Positions 46,887-56,406 of a DNA stretch of 64,000 nt are shown in pieces; position 1 is the first letter of the stretch, and each line of letters starts with the position of its first letter. The translations under genes and the position numbers were made by a program. This stretch comes from Ruegeria halocynthiae (GTDB taxonomy: Bacteria > Pseudomonadota > Alphaproteobacteria > Rhodobacterales > Rhodobacteraceae). Location: contig NZ_FNNP01000001.1 in NCBI RefSeq assembly GCF_900106805.1, forward strand, positions 1,364,001-1,428,000. The letters run 5' to 3'. A model generated the notes under the pieces. The model did no database searches. It was not told the origin of the DNA and saw only the letters and a program-made list of their open reading frames with translations.

Positions 46887-47699
46887 TCAGGGGGTCGCCT
46901 GCTGCAAGCGCCCACCAACACGGACCATCTGCACAGACTTTGCGCTTCCATCGCGGTCATCGGTTTCGACAAAGACGCCACTTAGCGTTGCCTCACCAGT
47001 CGCCGGAGTAAACCGCGCTTTGGGCATCCCGGTTATGAATCGGCGCAGAGGTTCCTGTTTGTCCATACCAATGACCGAGTCATAGTCACCACACATCCCG
47101 GCATCGGTCAGATACCCCGTCCCGCCGGGGAAAATCTGCGCATCTGCCGTCGGGACATGGGTATGCGTACCGACCACAAGGCTGGCGCGCTTGTCGCAGT
47201 AATGGCCCATCGCCATCTTTTCCGAGGTCGCCTCGCAATGCATATCAACGATGATCGCCTGCGCCTGCCCGCCGCGTGGGTGCGATTTCAGGATCGGTTC
47301 AATGGCCGAGAACGGGTCATCAAAGGGCCGCTTCATGAACACTTGCCCCAATACCTGCACCACCAGCACCTTACGCCCGCCCGGCGCCGTGAACAGCCGA
47401 TGGCCCCGCCCCGGCGCGCCTTTGGCAAAGTTCACCGGACGCACAACACGGGGTTCTTTCTCGATGAACTGCAACATATCCTTTTGATCGAAGGCATGGT
47501 CACCCAGGGTAATACAATCGGCTCCGGCCTCTAAAAGCAGCTTGGCGTGATCTCCGCTGAGCCCCATGCCATTCGAGGCATTCTCGCCATTGACCACGAC
47601 GAAATCCAACCTCCACTCGTCGCGCAGGCGCGGCAGATGTTGTTGAATGGCAGCGCGACCCGAGCGCCCCATGACGTCACCAAGGAACAGAATTCTCAT
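46887..47699 (-). CDS. ymdB: YmdB-family metallophosphoesterase
   Basis: A 270-residue enzyme (TIGR00282 type). MRILFLGDVMGRSGR gives the first metal motif, VVNGENASNGMGL the Asn, and CITLGDHAFDQKD and VGTHTHVPTADAQIFPGG the later His-based sites. YmdB proteins are cyclic-nucleotide or RNA-linked phosphodiesterases. The start at 47699 has AGGA upstream. It follows fthC by about 70 bases in the run mgtE-fthC-ymdB. Confidence 0.9.
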   Translation of the reverse strand: MRILFLGDVMGRSGRAAIQQHLPRLRDEWRLDFVVVNGENASNGMGLSGDHAKLLLEAGADCITLGDHAFDQKDMLQFIEKEPRVVRPVNFAKGAPGRGHRLFTAPGGRKVLVVQVLGQVFMKRPFDDPFSAIEPILKSHPRGGQAQAIIVDMHCEATSEKMAMGHYCDKRASLVVGTHTHVPTADAQIFPGGTGYLTDAGMCGDYDSVIGMDKQEPLRRFITGMPKARFTPATGEATLSGVFVETDDRDGSAKSVQMVRVGGRLQQATP

Positions 47700-47769
47700 G
47701 GTTGCGGTCCTAGGGGCTGCAGGTGGCAATAACAAGGCAGAACCAGACAAATGCGCAGGAAGCACATGC

Positions 47770-48336
47770 TCAGAAACACAGCACCCGGCTTTCGGTGATC
47801 ACCATGTCCAGTGGCTGATCCGTCGGCTCCAGTGGCAAAGCCCGCGCCTCTTGTGCATCGAAGGCAAATCCAATCGCCAGTGTCGGTCGCTTGGCCCGCA
47901 AGCCTTCAAGCGTACGATCATAAAAACCGCCGCCATATCCCAGGCGACCGCCCTGCCCATCGAAGGCCACCAACGGCACAATCAGGATTTCCGGGTCAAA
48001 GTAGTCATCGACCTGGGGCACTTTCGCACCGAAAGGTCCATCTTTCAACGCGCCCTCCGGGGTCCAGTGCGAAAAGCGCAGCGGCAGCCCGGCGCCCTGA
48101 ATGACCGGCACACCGACAGAGCCATAAGCAGCAGCTTCGGCCATTGCAGGCAGCGGGTCTATCTCGGTCCGGATCGGCATGTAGCCGGACAAGGGAACAC
48201 CCCGATGCCCCGCCAGAACCTCGGACAATCGACCAGCAGCACCCGGCAGACGGGTGTCGAATGCCTCTTTTCGGCGCGCAAAAGCGGCCTTGCGCGCAGC
48301 GGCTTTGATTTCAGTCAGATCGGTTGTTTCGGTCAC
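47770..48336 (-). CDS. fthC: 5-formyltetrahydrofolate cyclo-ligase
   Basis: This 188-residue enzyme makes 5,10-methenyl-THF from 5-formyl-THF with ATP. The family motif LIVPLVAFDGQGGRLGYGGGFYDRTL is present near residue 125. Its start overlaps the mgtE stop (ATGA). In many bacteria 6S RNA lies just before this gene; the direct overlap leaves no room for it here. Confidence 0.9.
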   Translation of the reverse strand: MTETTDLTEIKAAARKAAFARRKEAFDTRLPGAAGRLSEVLAGHRGVPLSGYMPIRTEIDPLPAMAEAAAYGSVGVPVIQGAGLPLRFSHWTPEGALKDGPFGAKVPQVDDYFDPEILIVPLVAFDGQGGRLGYGGGFYDRTLEGLRAKRPTLAIGFAFDAQEARALPLEPTDQPLDMVITESRVLCF

Positions 48337-49727
48337 AGTAGCACCACGCTGGCAAGCCCCAGAAAAACGAAGAACCCCATGACGTCTGTTGTCGTGGTCA
48401 CAAAGGTTCCCGATGCCAGCGCCGGGTCAACGCCCAAACGGTCCAGCACCACGGGTACTACCGTACCTGCAAAGCCCGCGATGATCATGTTCACGACCAG
48501 CGCCGATCCGATCACGACACCCAGCAGCGGAGAATCAAACCACATCATACCAACAGTCCCCAACACGACAGCAAAACACAGCCCATTGATCATCCCCACC
48601 AGCAATTCCCGCCGGATCACACGCGCTACGTTCGAGCCCGTCAGGTCGCGCGTTGCCAGCGCCCGCACGGCAACAGTCAGTGATTGCGTTCCAGCATTAC
48701 CCCCCATGGAGGCCACGATTGGCATCAGGATCGCCAGTGCAACCAACTGATTAATCGCAGCCTCGAACTGCGAAATCACTAACGATCCACAGATTGCCGT
48801 GATCAGATTGACGCCAAGCCACGGCAAACGCCGTCTGCTGGTCGCCGCAACACTGTCGGACAAAGAACTTTCGTCCGAGACACCCGCGAGGCGCAGCATG
48901 TCCTCTTGGTATTCTTCGTCCAGCACCACCATCGCATCATCAATGGTGATGACACCGACCAAGCGGCCGTCCGCATCCACGACCGGGGCCGAAATCAGGT
49001 GGTATTGGTTGAACGCATAGGCCACATCCTCTTCGTCCTGATCGACCGGGATGGTGTGGAATTCCTCTTCGGCGATCTCGTGCAGCGTCACCTCGCGCCG
49101 GGTCGCCATCAGCTTGCCCAACGTGACCTGCGCAACGGGTTTCAACCGCGGATCAACCAGAATGACATGGTAGAATTGCTCTGGCAGATCGTCATTGGCC
49201 CGCATGAAATCAATGGCCTGCCCCACAGCCCAGTGCTCGGGCGCCATGACGACTTCGCGTTGCATAAGGCGACCGGCAGAGTTTTCAGGATAAGACAGAG
49301 CCTGCTCGGCCGCGACCCGTTCGGAATCCTCAAGCGCATCCAGAATGGTTTCCTGCTGCGGCTCTTCAAGGTCTTCCAGAAGGTCAACGACGTCGTCGCT
49401 TTCCATGTCCCGAACCGCCTCGGCCAGAACATCAGGTTTCAGAACACCGATGACCTCTTCGCGGACGGATTCGTCCAGCTCAGACAGGATGTCGCCATCA
49501 AACTCCTTATCGTACAAACGAATAAGACGCGCGCGGTCATAAGGATTGATCTGTTCCAAAAGGTCGGCGATGTCCGCTGCGTGCAGCGGCTCCATCAACT
49601 CGATCAGCTTGATGCGATCTTCGACCTCCACCGCATAAAGGATGGCCGCAACAGCCCGCCGGTCCAGCGCATAGGCGTCTTCCTCTCGGGGCTGATCGGG
49701 TCTGGCTTCGTCGGTGCCTGTCGTCAT
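48333..49727 (-). CDS. mgtE: Magnesium transporter MgtE
   Basis: A 464-residue channel protein. The acidic N-domain (residues 30-150; AADIADLLEQI and repeated Asp/Glu), the CBS pair (residues 150-270; VDQDEEDVAYAFNQYHLISAPVVD), and five C-terminal helices (GGNAGTQSLTVAVRALATRDL contains the pore-lining region) are all present. It imports Mg2+. The start is at 49727 after AGAGGGG. It leads the mgtE-fthC-ymdB run. Confidence 0.92.
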   Translation of the reverse strand: MTTGTDEARPDQPREEDAYALDRRAVAAILYAVEVEDRIKLIELMEPLHAADIADLLEQINPYDRARLIRLYDKEFDGDILSELDESVREEVIGVLKPDVLAEAVRDMESDDVVDLLEDLEEPQQETILDALEDSERVAAEQALSYPENSAGRLMQREVVMAPEHWAVGQAIDFMRANDDLPEQFYHVILVDPRLKPVAQVTLGKLMATRREVTLHEIAEEEFHTIPVDQDEEDVAYAFNQYHLISAPVVDADGRLVGVITIDDAMVVLDEEYQEDMLRLAGVSDESSLSDSVAATSRRRLPWLGVNLITAICGSLVISQFEAAINQLVALAILMPIVASMGGNAGTQSLTVAVRALATRDLTGSNVARVIRRELLVGMINGLCFAVVLGTVGMMWFDSPLLGVVIGSALVVNMIIAGFAGTVVPVVLDRLGVDPALASGTFVTTTTDVMGFFVFLGLASVVLL

Positions 49728-49865
49728 GCGCTGCCCCTCTGTATCGGCGATTGCTTCTAGATAGAAGAAGCAGCTACCGGAAAACAATGACAATGGTCCA
49801 ATTTACCCACATCTTTCGCGCCCCTATGCTTTGGGTCGGTCCCAAACAGGCGGAGAACACAGCAA

Positions 49866-51158
49866 ATGGCGCAAAAGACGCTTTTGAAAGGACGCGTACT
49901 GAGCTTCAACGGATCACCGTTCGAAGGTGAACCCACTGACGCGACCAACATTCACGAAGCCGTTCTGATCGAGGAAGGGCATGTCGCTGCACTGGGATTG
50001 GGATCCGTCCTGTCCGACGCGCATCCCGACGCGGTGGTCAAAGATTATGGCAACCACCTGATCATGGCAGGGTTTGTCGATCCGCACGTACATTATCCTC
50101 AGACTGCGATGATCGCGAGTTGGGGCAAGAGGTTGATCGATTGGCTGAACAGTTACACGTTTCCCGAAGAGATGAAGTTCGGTGACTTCGAATATGCCGC
50201 TGAGATCGCCGACAGATATCTGAACCTGACCGCCGCCCACGGCACAACAACCATGTGCAGTTTCTGCACCATTCATCCCGAAAGCGTGGATGCCTTCTTT
50301 GCTTCCGCACAAGCACGCGGACAGCGGGTTGTTGCGGGAAAAACCTGTATGGATCGCAACGCGCCCCAAGGGCTGCGGGATACCGCGCAAACCGGGTACG
50401 ACCAGTCAAAGGCATTGCTTGAGAAGTGGCACGGGGTTGAGCGGATATCCTACGCTATCACGCCACGCTTTTCACCAACATCGACGCCGGACCAGCTGGA
50501 GGCGATGGGCGCGCTGTGGGCTGAACATCCCGATTGCCTGATGCAGACTCATTTGAGCGAGCAGACCGATGAGATCGAATGGGTCCGATCCCTGTTCCCT
50601 GCCGCCCGCGACTATCTGGACACCTATGAGCAGTTCGGCCTGCTGGGGGGAAATGGCCTCTATGGTCACGTGATCCATCTGGAAAACCGCGAGCGTGACC
50701 GCCTACGCGAAGTTGATGCCGCGCTGATTCACTGCCCGACGTCAAACACCTTTATCGGCTCGGGGCTGTTTGACATGAATGGCCTGATCCACGAAGGGCA
50801 CCGGGTTGGTCTCGCCACCGATACAGGTGGCGGTTCCAGCTTTTCGATGCTGCGCACCATGGCTGCGGCCTATGAGGTCGGTCAGCTGCGGGGGCATCCG
50901 CTGCATCCTTCGCAATTGCTCTGGCTTGGAACGGTGGGATCGGCTCAATCTCTGCGGATGGATGATTGTATCGGCAATATCGCAGTGGGTAAGGAAGCGG
51001 ATCTGGTCGTATTGAACCTTGCCTCGACCCCGGCCATCGCCCAACGCGAAGCAAGTGCCGACGATCTTTGGGAAGCAGTTTTCCCGACTATCATGATGGG
51101 CGATGACCGCGCCGTGGCCGATGTCTGGATCGGTGGGCGCGTTGTATCCGGCAGGTAG
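49866..51158 (+). CDS. guaD: Guanine deaminase
   Basis: This 430-residue amidohydrolase turns guanine into xanthine. Metal ligands are seen in VDPHVHYPQ (HxH), then in LMQTHLSEQ, and the catalytic Asp in LATDTGGGSSFSM. It is an independent gene with its own promoter on the plus strand and is convergent with the 8-oxoguanine deaminase-like gene. Confidence 0.92.
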   Translation: MAQKTLLKGRVLSFNGSPFEGEPTDATNIHEAVLIEEGHVAALGLGSVLSDAHPDAVVKDYGNHLIMAGFVDPHVHYPQTAMIASWGKRLIDWLNSYTFPEEMKFGDFEYAAEIADRYLNLTAAHGTTTMCSFCTIHPESVDAFFASAQARGQRVVAGKTCMDRNAPQGLRDTAQTGYDQSKALLEKWHGVERISYAITPRFSPTSTPDQLEAMGALWAEHPDCLMQTHLSEQTDEIEWVRSLFPAARDYLDTYEQFGLLGGNGLYGHVIHLENRERDRLREVDAALIHCPTSNTFIGSGLFDMNGLIHEGHRVGLATDTGGGSSFSMLRTMAAAYEVGQLRGHPLHPSQLLWLGTVGSAQSLRMDDCIGNIAVGKEADLVVLNLASTPAIAQREASADDLWEAVFPTIMMGDDRAVADVWIGGRVVSGR

Positions 51159-51160
51159 CA

Positions 51161-51177
51161 ATGGGCCAATGGCCCAT
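51161..51177. terminator. Inverted repeat between the two deaminase genes
   Basis: ATGGGCC, three bases, GGCCCAT, just after the guaD stop. There is no long T run next to it, so it is only a possible bidirectional terminator. Confidence 0.4.
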
Positions 51178-51220
51178 GCCTCCGCTGGGGTTTCTTTAGG
51201 TCAGATGAAAAACGATGCCG

Positions 51221-52555
51221 CTATTCGGCGAGCGCGTGCGCAAGGCGATTCTGGGTTTCTATGGCTTTCGGCAGGTCGATCGTGGCGATCTGGCCGTCAC
51301 AGACAATCTGGCGTCCCTCAACGAACAGATGCTTGACACGGGTTGGCCCGGCCAGAAGTAGCGCAGCGGGATCCCAACTGCCTGCACTTTCGATACCACT
51401 TGTGTCCCAAATGGCAATGTCAGCGCGCTTGCCGGGCATGAGCCGACCGCAATCGGGCCGGTTCAACACATCCGCCCCTCCTCGGGTGGCAATCTCAAGC
51501 GCCTCGCGGGCAGACATGGCGTCAGCGCCGTTTGCGACCCGTTGCAACAGCATAGCCTGACGTGCCTCTGCAACCAGATTGCCGCTGTCATTGCTGGCAG
51601 ATCCATCGACACCCAATCCAACATGCACACCGTGGTCTCTCATGCTGCGAACCGGGGCGATGCCCGACCCGAGGCGGCAATTGGAGCACGGACAATGCGC
51701 AACGCCTGTTCGGCTGCGTGCGAACAGGTCGATCTCGGCGCTATCCAATTTGACGCAATGCGCGTGCCAGACATCTGATCCAGTCCAACCAAGCTCTTCG
51801 GCATATTGGCCTGGGCGACAACCGAACTGCGCTTGCGAATAGGCTATATCCTCGTCATTTTCCGCCAGATGGGTATGCAGCATTACTCCTTTGTCGCGCG
51901 CCAGAAGGGCGGCATCGCGCATCAGGTCCCGGCTGACGGAAAACGGGGAACACGGCGCCAGACCGATGCGGCACATCGAACCCTCTGATGGGTCATGAAA
52001 GGCATCGACCACGCGGATCATGTCCTCCAGAATGGTCTGTTCGGATTCGACCAATGCATCTGGAGGTAGGCCGCCGTCACTTTCCCCAATACTCATCGCC
52101 CCCCTCGTGGGGTGAAACCGCAATCCCAGTTCGGCGGCAGCGTGAATCGTATCCTCAAGCCGTGAACCATTGGGATAGAGATAGAGGTGATCGGAACTCA
52201 GCGTACAGCCCGCAAGTGCCAGTTCAGCCAGACCGATCTGGGCCGAGACAAACATCTGTTCAGGCCCAAATCGCGCCCAGATGGGGTACAGCGTCCGTAG
52301 CCACCCGAACAACAACGCGTCCTGCCCGCCCGGAACCGCTCGGGTAAGAGTCTGATAAAGATGATGATGCGTGTTCACCAAACCGGGTGTTATGAGACAA
52401 CCGGTGGCATCATGGATTTCCCCATCACTGCTAAGGCCATGACCAATCTGCACAATCTTGCCATCACGAACCAGCAGATCGGCATTGGCAAGCTCTTGCC
52501 GGGTGTCATCCATCGTCACGATGGTGTTGGCGTTTCGGATCAGAATTTCGGTCAT
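51221..52555 (-). CDS. 8-oxoguanine deaminase or related amidohydrolase
   Basis: A 444-residue member of the TrzA/AtzB group. The HxH metal site lies in LVNTHHHLYQTL, a His in LHTHLAEND, the next His region in VWHAHCVKLD, and the Asp in LGVDGSASNDSG. It resembles 8-oxoguanine deaminase (Pa0142 type), which clears oxidised guanine. The true substrate could also be another purine or triazine-like compound. Convergent with guaD. Confidence 0.82.
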   Translation of the reverse strand: MTEILIRNANTIVTMDDTRQELANADLLVRDGKIVQIGHGLSSDGEIHDATGCLITPGLVNTHHHLYQTLTRAVPGGQDALLFGWLRTLYPIWARFGPEQMFVSAQIGLAELALAGCTLSSDHLYLYPNGSRLEDTIHAAAELGLRFHPTRGAMSIGESDGGLPPDALVESEQTILEDMIRVVDAFHDPSEGSMCRIGLAPCSPFSVSRDLMRDAALLARDKGVMLHTHLAENDEDIAYSQAQFGCRPGQYAEELGWTGSDVWHAHCVKLDSAEIDLFARSRTGVAHCPCSNCRLGSGIAPVRSMRDHGVHVGLGVDGSASNDSGNLVAEARQAMLLQRVANGADAMSAREALEIATRGGADVLNRPDCGRLMPGKRADIAIWDTSGIESAGSWDPAALLLAGPTRVKHLFVEGRQIVCDGQIATIDLPKAIETQNRLAHALAE

Positions 52556-52669
52556 TTTTGCACTCCCGCATCTGCCCGTCTCATGCGTGGAGTGTTGGGC
52601 TGGTGGAAAACGGACTCAAGAACCAGCCATGATCAGTTTAGACCCGCAGAAGGATTGCGGCAACGGGTT

Positions 52670-53461
52670 TTAGTATTGCTTAAGGATGTCCAACGCGGCT
52701 GCATGAATGTCTGCATTGGCTGCTGCCAGCACCCGTCCGCCGTTATGTGCCGGCTTTCCCTGCCAATCCGTTACGATCCCGCCAGCGGCCTCGATCACGG
52801 CAATCGGGGCCTGAATATCGTAGGCATTCAATCCGGCCTCAACCACCAGATCAATCTGCCCCGCAGCCAGCAGAGCATAGGCATAGCAATCCATTCCATA
52901 GCGCGTCAGCTTGGCGTTCCGGGCGACAGCCCTGAATGCGGTTGCTTCGACTTTGCTCCCAACTTCGGGGAATGTGGTGAAAATGACGGCCTGTTCCAAT
53001 GACCGTGTGTCGCGGGTCCCAAGCTTTGCCCGGCCCGCCGGACCCTGGACAAAGGCTTGATCGGTATCACCAATAAAACGTTCGCCAATATAGGGCTGGT
53101 CAATGACGCCCAGTATTGGTCCGGTCTCGGTACTCAGCGCGATCAGGACGCCCCAGGTGGGTGTGCCACTGATAAATCCGCGTGTGCCATCAATCGGGTC
53201 TAAAACCCAAACCCGCCCGCTTGTACCTGCAGTCTGTCCAAATTCTTCGCCCAGAATACCATCTTCAGGCCGATGTCGCGCCAGCACAGCGCGCATCGCT
53301 TTTTCCGCTTCGCGATCAGCAATCGTGACCGGATCAAACCCTGAGTCCAGCTTGTTATCTGTTTTCAGGTTAGACTGACGGAAATAAGGAAGTATGGCCG
53401 CCCGCGCTGTGTCGGCCATTTCTTCGGCAATCTCAAGATCACTTCGTAGGGTATTTGGCAT
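52670..53461 (-). CDS. Inositol-monophosphatase-family phosphatase (possibly histidinol-phosphatase)
   Basis: A 263-residue protein with GEEFGQTAGTSGRVWVLDPIDGTRGFISGTP (metal motif DPIDGT) and the later AYDIQAPIAVIEAAGG (second motif, W/Y-D-x3-P). It has the size of HisN-type histidinol-phosphatases, which replace the missing enzyme in many alphaproteobacteria. The general phosphatase role is certain, the substrate is not. The XRE regulator gene lies 44 bases upstream on the same strand. Confidence 0.85.
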   Translation of the reverse strand: MPNTLRSDLEIAEEMADTARAAILPYFRQSNLKTDNKLDSGFDPVTIADREAEKAMRAVLARHRPEDGILGEEFGQTAGTSGRVWVLDPIDGTRGFISGTPTWGVLIALSTETGPILGVIDQPYIGERFIGDTDQAFVQGPAGRAKLGTRDTRSLEQAVIFTTFPEVGSKVEATAFRAVARNAKLTRYGMDCYAYALLAAGQIDLVVEAGLNAYDIQAPIAVIEAAGGIVTDWQGKPAHNGGRVLAAANADIHAAALDILKQY

Positions 53462-53505
53462 GGTTTACCCGTGCGCCTGGCACCAAGCGAAGTCAAGCAA
53501 GTGAA

Positions 53506-53877
53506 TCAGGCGACGTCGCTCAACACACGCGCCAACTCGAACAGGCGGCGGCGCTGGTTTTCCGGGATCGCATAATACGAGCGAACAAGATCGAGCGCTT
53601 CCTTGTCACCCATCAAGTCTGCAGGAACCGATTTCTTGTCAGCGTCTGCCTTCTGAGCTTCTTCGAGACCTTCGAAGAAAAAGCTGACCGGAACATCCAA
53701 AGCCTCGGCGATATCCCACAGGCGTGACGCGCTGATCCGATTGGCCCCTGTTTCATACTTCTGGATCTGTTGAAACTTGATACCAACCTGCTGCGCCAAC
53801 TGCTGCTGGGTCATGCCAATCAGCCAGCGGCGATGTCGAACGCGTTTGCCCACATGGACATCGACGTGATGAGTCAT
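53506..53877 (-). CDS. XRE-family transcriptional regulator
   Basis: A 123-residue protein with an N-terminal helix-turn-helix (KRVRHRRWLIGMTQQQLAQQVGIKFQQIQKYETGANRI) and an acidic C-terminal part. It resembles the short cell-cycle/stationary-phase regulators found across alphaproteobacteria. Whether it controls the IMPase gene downstream or itself cannot be seen. Confidence 0.85.
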   Translation of the reverse strand: MTHHVDVHVGKRVRHRRWLIGMTQQQLAQQVGIKFQQIQKYETGANRISASRLWDIAEALDVPVSFFFEGLEEAQKADADKKSVPADLMGDKEALDLVRSYYAIPENQRRRLFELARVLSDVA

Positions 53878-54214
53878 TGGTATTCTCCTCTACACAAACA
53901 CCTGTCCGGGAAACCGCAACAGCAGCCGTCTCCGCCAACTTAGCGGGTCGCTGCTTAAGAACTCCCTAATTCCGATCGTGCCCCCCGAACAGCACTATAA
54001 CGTAATATTGCCGCAATAGATTATTTTTTCAAGAAGGTTGAATCAGAGAATGCAGATAGTGGTTTGTGGTTGTGTCGCAAACGCACTCCGCAATTGTTCC
54101 CCGTGTGGAAACTATCTGCTCTGCTTCCGCAGACGGACGCGGCAAAGTTTGCGATTGGAATTGACAAATGAATGCGCCGCGCGGCCTATGTCGGCAAAAC
54201 AGCGGAGAACACGG
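53878..54214. promoter_or_regulatory. Divergent intergenic region between the XRE regulator and the quinone reductase
   Basis: About 340 bases without a convincing gene. An AT-rich patch lies at 53990-54040 and probably contains the promoters. The plus-strand frame is open from 54038, but the residues before 54215 are not family-like. Confidence 0.4.
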
Positions 54215-55183
54215 ATGCAGGCATTTTGTATCGAAACCAAAGGGGCGCCAGCACGTTTGTGCGAAATACCACAAGCCCCCCTCGGGGATAATCAGGTCCG
54301 TATTACGATCAAGGCATGTGGTCTGAACTTCGCTGACCTTTTGATGCAGAAGGGCACATATCAGGACACGCCGGAAACGCCGTTTACCTTGGGTATGGAG
54401 ATCGCCGGGATTGTTGCCGGAACTGGAAACAATGTCTCAAATCTGAAACCGGGAGATCGCGTTGCCGTGTTTTCCGGTCAGGGAGGGCTTGCCGAATCGG
54501 GTGTCTTCGATGCGGATCGGGCAATTCTGCTGCCCGACACCATGAGCTTCGAAGACGCCGCTGCGATTCAGATTGCCTATGGAACCAGCCATATCGCCCT
54601 TGAACATCGGGCGCGCCTGCAGCCGGGCGAGACTCTGCTGGTCACCGGGGCGGCCGGTGGCGTCGGACTAACCGCTGTTGAAATCGGCAAACTGATGGGT
54701 GCGACAGTGATTGCACAGGCGCGGGGGCAGGACAAACTGACCGTGGCGCAGAATGCCGGAGCGGACCATCTGATCGACGCAGGTGAAGACCTGCGCGCGC
54801 GCGTGCGCGCATTGGGTGGGGCAGACGTGGTTTACGACGCGGTTGGTGGCGAGGTTTTCAAGGCCGCTTTCCGGGCGACCAATCCCGAAGGCCGTCTTTT
54901 GCCGATCGGCTTTGCCGGAGGCGATGTTCCTCAGATCCCTGCCAACCATCTGTTGGTCAAGAATCTGAGCGTCATCGGCGTTTATCTCGGCGGTTATCTG
55001 AAATTCCGGCCCGAGATCGTGCGCGACAGTTTCAGCACCCTGTTTCACTGGCACTCAGAGGGTCGGATCAAGCCTCATATCAGCCAAGTCCTGCCCCTAC
55101 AGGATGTGGCTACGGGATTGGACCTGCTGCGCGACCGCAAGTCGACCGGTAAGGTCGTAATCAGGATCAACTCGCCACTTTGA
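54215..55183 (+). CDS. NADPH:quinone oxidoreductase-family protein (MDR superfamily)
   Basis: A 322-residue protein. The N-terminal part has CGLNFADLLMQKGTYQ, the central nucleotide-binding motif is LVTGAAGGVGLTAVEIGKLMGA, and the catalytic zinc ligands are absent, as in the quinone oxidoreductase branch. It starts at ATG 54215, with GGAGA upstream. It overlaps the 3' end of the LysR gene by 17 bases (convergent). Confidence 0.85.
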   Translation: MQAFCIETKGAPARLCEIPQAPLGDNQVRITIKACGLNFADLLMQKGTYQDTPETPFTLGMEIAGIVAGTGNNVSNLKPGDRVAVFSGQGGLAESGVFDADRAILLPDTMSFEDAAAIQIAYGTSHIALEHRARLQPGETLLVTGAAGGVGLTAVEIGKLMGATVIAQARGQDKLTVAQNAGADHLIDAGEDLRARVRALGGADVVYDAVGGEVFKAAFRATNPEGRLLPIGFAGGDVPQIPANHLLVKNLSVIGVYLGGYLKFRPEIVRDSFSTLFHWHSEGRIKPHISQVLPLQDVATGLDLLRDRKSTGKVVIRINSPL

Positions 55184-56045
55184 GCGGCTGTGCGTTCGGC
55201 CGGGTGAAATTCTGGCGTAGCAGATTGGCAAGCTCGGCCACATATTCCTCGCGCACCCTCTCGGCGCCGTAGAGGTTGATGAACTGCACCGGCAGTTCCG
55301 GCAACACACCAGAGTGGTCAATCAGTTCCTGATGACTGGGCTGGGTTCCTTCCAACAACACACCGACCGCCAAATCGGCGCTGACTGTTGCCTCGACTGT
55401 CCGGTCAGAATCGCTGTCGACGCTCATGTCCCACTCAATCCCCGCATCATCCAGTGCCGTTATTGCCACCGGACGGAAAATACAATTGCGGCAGAACCCC
55501 AGCCGCAACGGTTTTTGGCGCCACGCTGATCCGTTCAGCGCACCGACCCAGCGCAGAGGCATTTGATGCAAGGTTTCAGCCCCCTCACCCGCACCAGACT
55601 CGGTGGTCAGAACCAGATCGAACCCGCCGCGAACGAATTCTTCTTTCAGGTGGCGCGTATTTGACGTGACAAGGTTCACGCTTACCCGTGGGAAGCTCGC
55701 GTTGAAACGTTTCAACACGCGTGGAATGAACGGGTGAACAACATCATGTGGGACACCCAGCACCACTTCGCCCTCGAAGGCCTGATCCGTCAACCGCCCG
55801 ATCACCTCGTCATTCAACGCGATCATCCGCCGCGCAAAAGCTAACAGTTGCTCGCCTGAAGCAGTAAGCGCGATGGTCCGGCCAGACCGATCCAGCAACT
55901 CCAGCCCCAGCAACTCTTCCAGCCGCTTGAGCTGCATGGAGACCGCCGATTGCGTAAGGTGAAGAAATCCGGCGGCCCGGGTCACGCCGCCATGATCGGC
56001 GACGGCCACGAAAGAACGAAGCGTAGTAATATCCAGATTCCGCAT
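55167..56045 (-). CDS. LysR-family regulator, VtlR/LsrB-like, divergent from DUF1127 gene
   Basis: A 292-residue LysR regulator. It opens MRNLDITTLRSFVAVADHGG, has the helix-turn-helix VTRAAGFLHLTQSAVSMQLKRLEEL, and a substrate-binding domain (residues 90-290; GEVVLGVPHDVVHPFIPRVLKRF). Two Cys residues lie in FCRNCIF. The N-terminal part is of the kind seen in VtlR/LsrB of rhizobia and Brucella. A perfect inverted repeat at 56058-56075 just upstream fits a LysR box. An ATG at 56051 is an alternative start. Confidence 0.85.
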   Translation of the reverse strand: MRNLDITTLRSFVAVADHGGVTRAAGFLHLTQSAVSMQLKRLEELLGLELLDRSGRTIALTASGEQLLAFARRMIALNDEVIGRLTDQAFEGEVVLGVPHDVVHPFIPRVLKRFNASFPRVSVNLVTSNTRHLKEEFVRGGFDLVLTTESGAGEGAETLHQMPLRWVGALNGSAWRQKPLRLGFCRNCIFRPVAITALDDAGIEWDMSVDSDSDRTVEATVSADLAVGVLLEGTQPSHQELIDHSGVLPELPVQFINLYGAERVREEYVAELANLLRQNFTRPNAQPLKVAS

Positions 56046-56057
56046 CTTCAAGATTCC

Positions 56058-56075
56058 TTATGAGTCTCGTCATAA
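56058..56075. promoter_or_regulatory. LysR-type box between the LysR and DUF1127 genes
   Basis: TTATGA, six bases (GTCTCG), TCATAA: a perfect 18-bp inverted repeat, 13 bases upstream of the LysR start codon. It fits the T-N11-A layout of LysR sites. Confidence 0.5.
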
Positions 56076-56172
56076 ACATTCATTTCCAAAATATGTCAGG
56101 TTGCTCCATATATATCAAGGAAATTGATCGAAGCGCAGTGTTTCATCAGATAACCATGAAAGGGCAATAGTC

Positions 56173-56391
56173 ATGACCTACCTAACCATCTCGACACCTC
56201 GTCGCGTCAAGGGCAAGGCAATTGGAACCCGCCTGCTTGACCTGCTGAGCCTTAGCCGACAGCGGCGCGCACTCGCTCAGCTTGATGATCGCGCGCTGGA
56301 GGATATCGGAATCACCCGTTCCGAGGCGTGTACCGAGGCCGCTCGCCCGGTCTGGGATGCGCCGGATAATTGGCACAAACATCTGTATTAA
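56173..56391 (+). CDS. Small DUF1127 protein
   Basis: A 72-residue arginine-rich protein with the DUF1127 core LSRQRRALAQLDDRALEDIGITRSEACTEA near residues 27-56. In Agrobacterium such proteins affect phosphate and carbon turnover and RNA handling, and in Brucella several are controlled by the LysR protein VtlR. The divergent LysR gene here is of that type. A terminator follows. Confidence 0.88.
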   Translation: MTYLTISTPRRVKGKAIGTRLLDLLSLSRQRRALAQLDDRALEDIGITRSEACTEAARPVWDAPDNWHKHLY

Positions 56392-56406
56392 TTAAAAAAT
56401 ACCAAA

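Noticed and set aside
48333-48336. 6S RNA next to fthC
   Set aside because: In many bacteria 6S RNA precedes the cyclo-ligase gene, but here mgtE and fthC overlap and leave no room.
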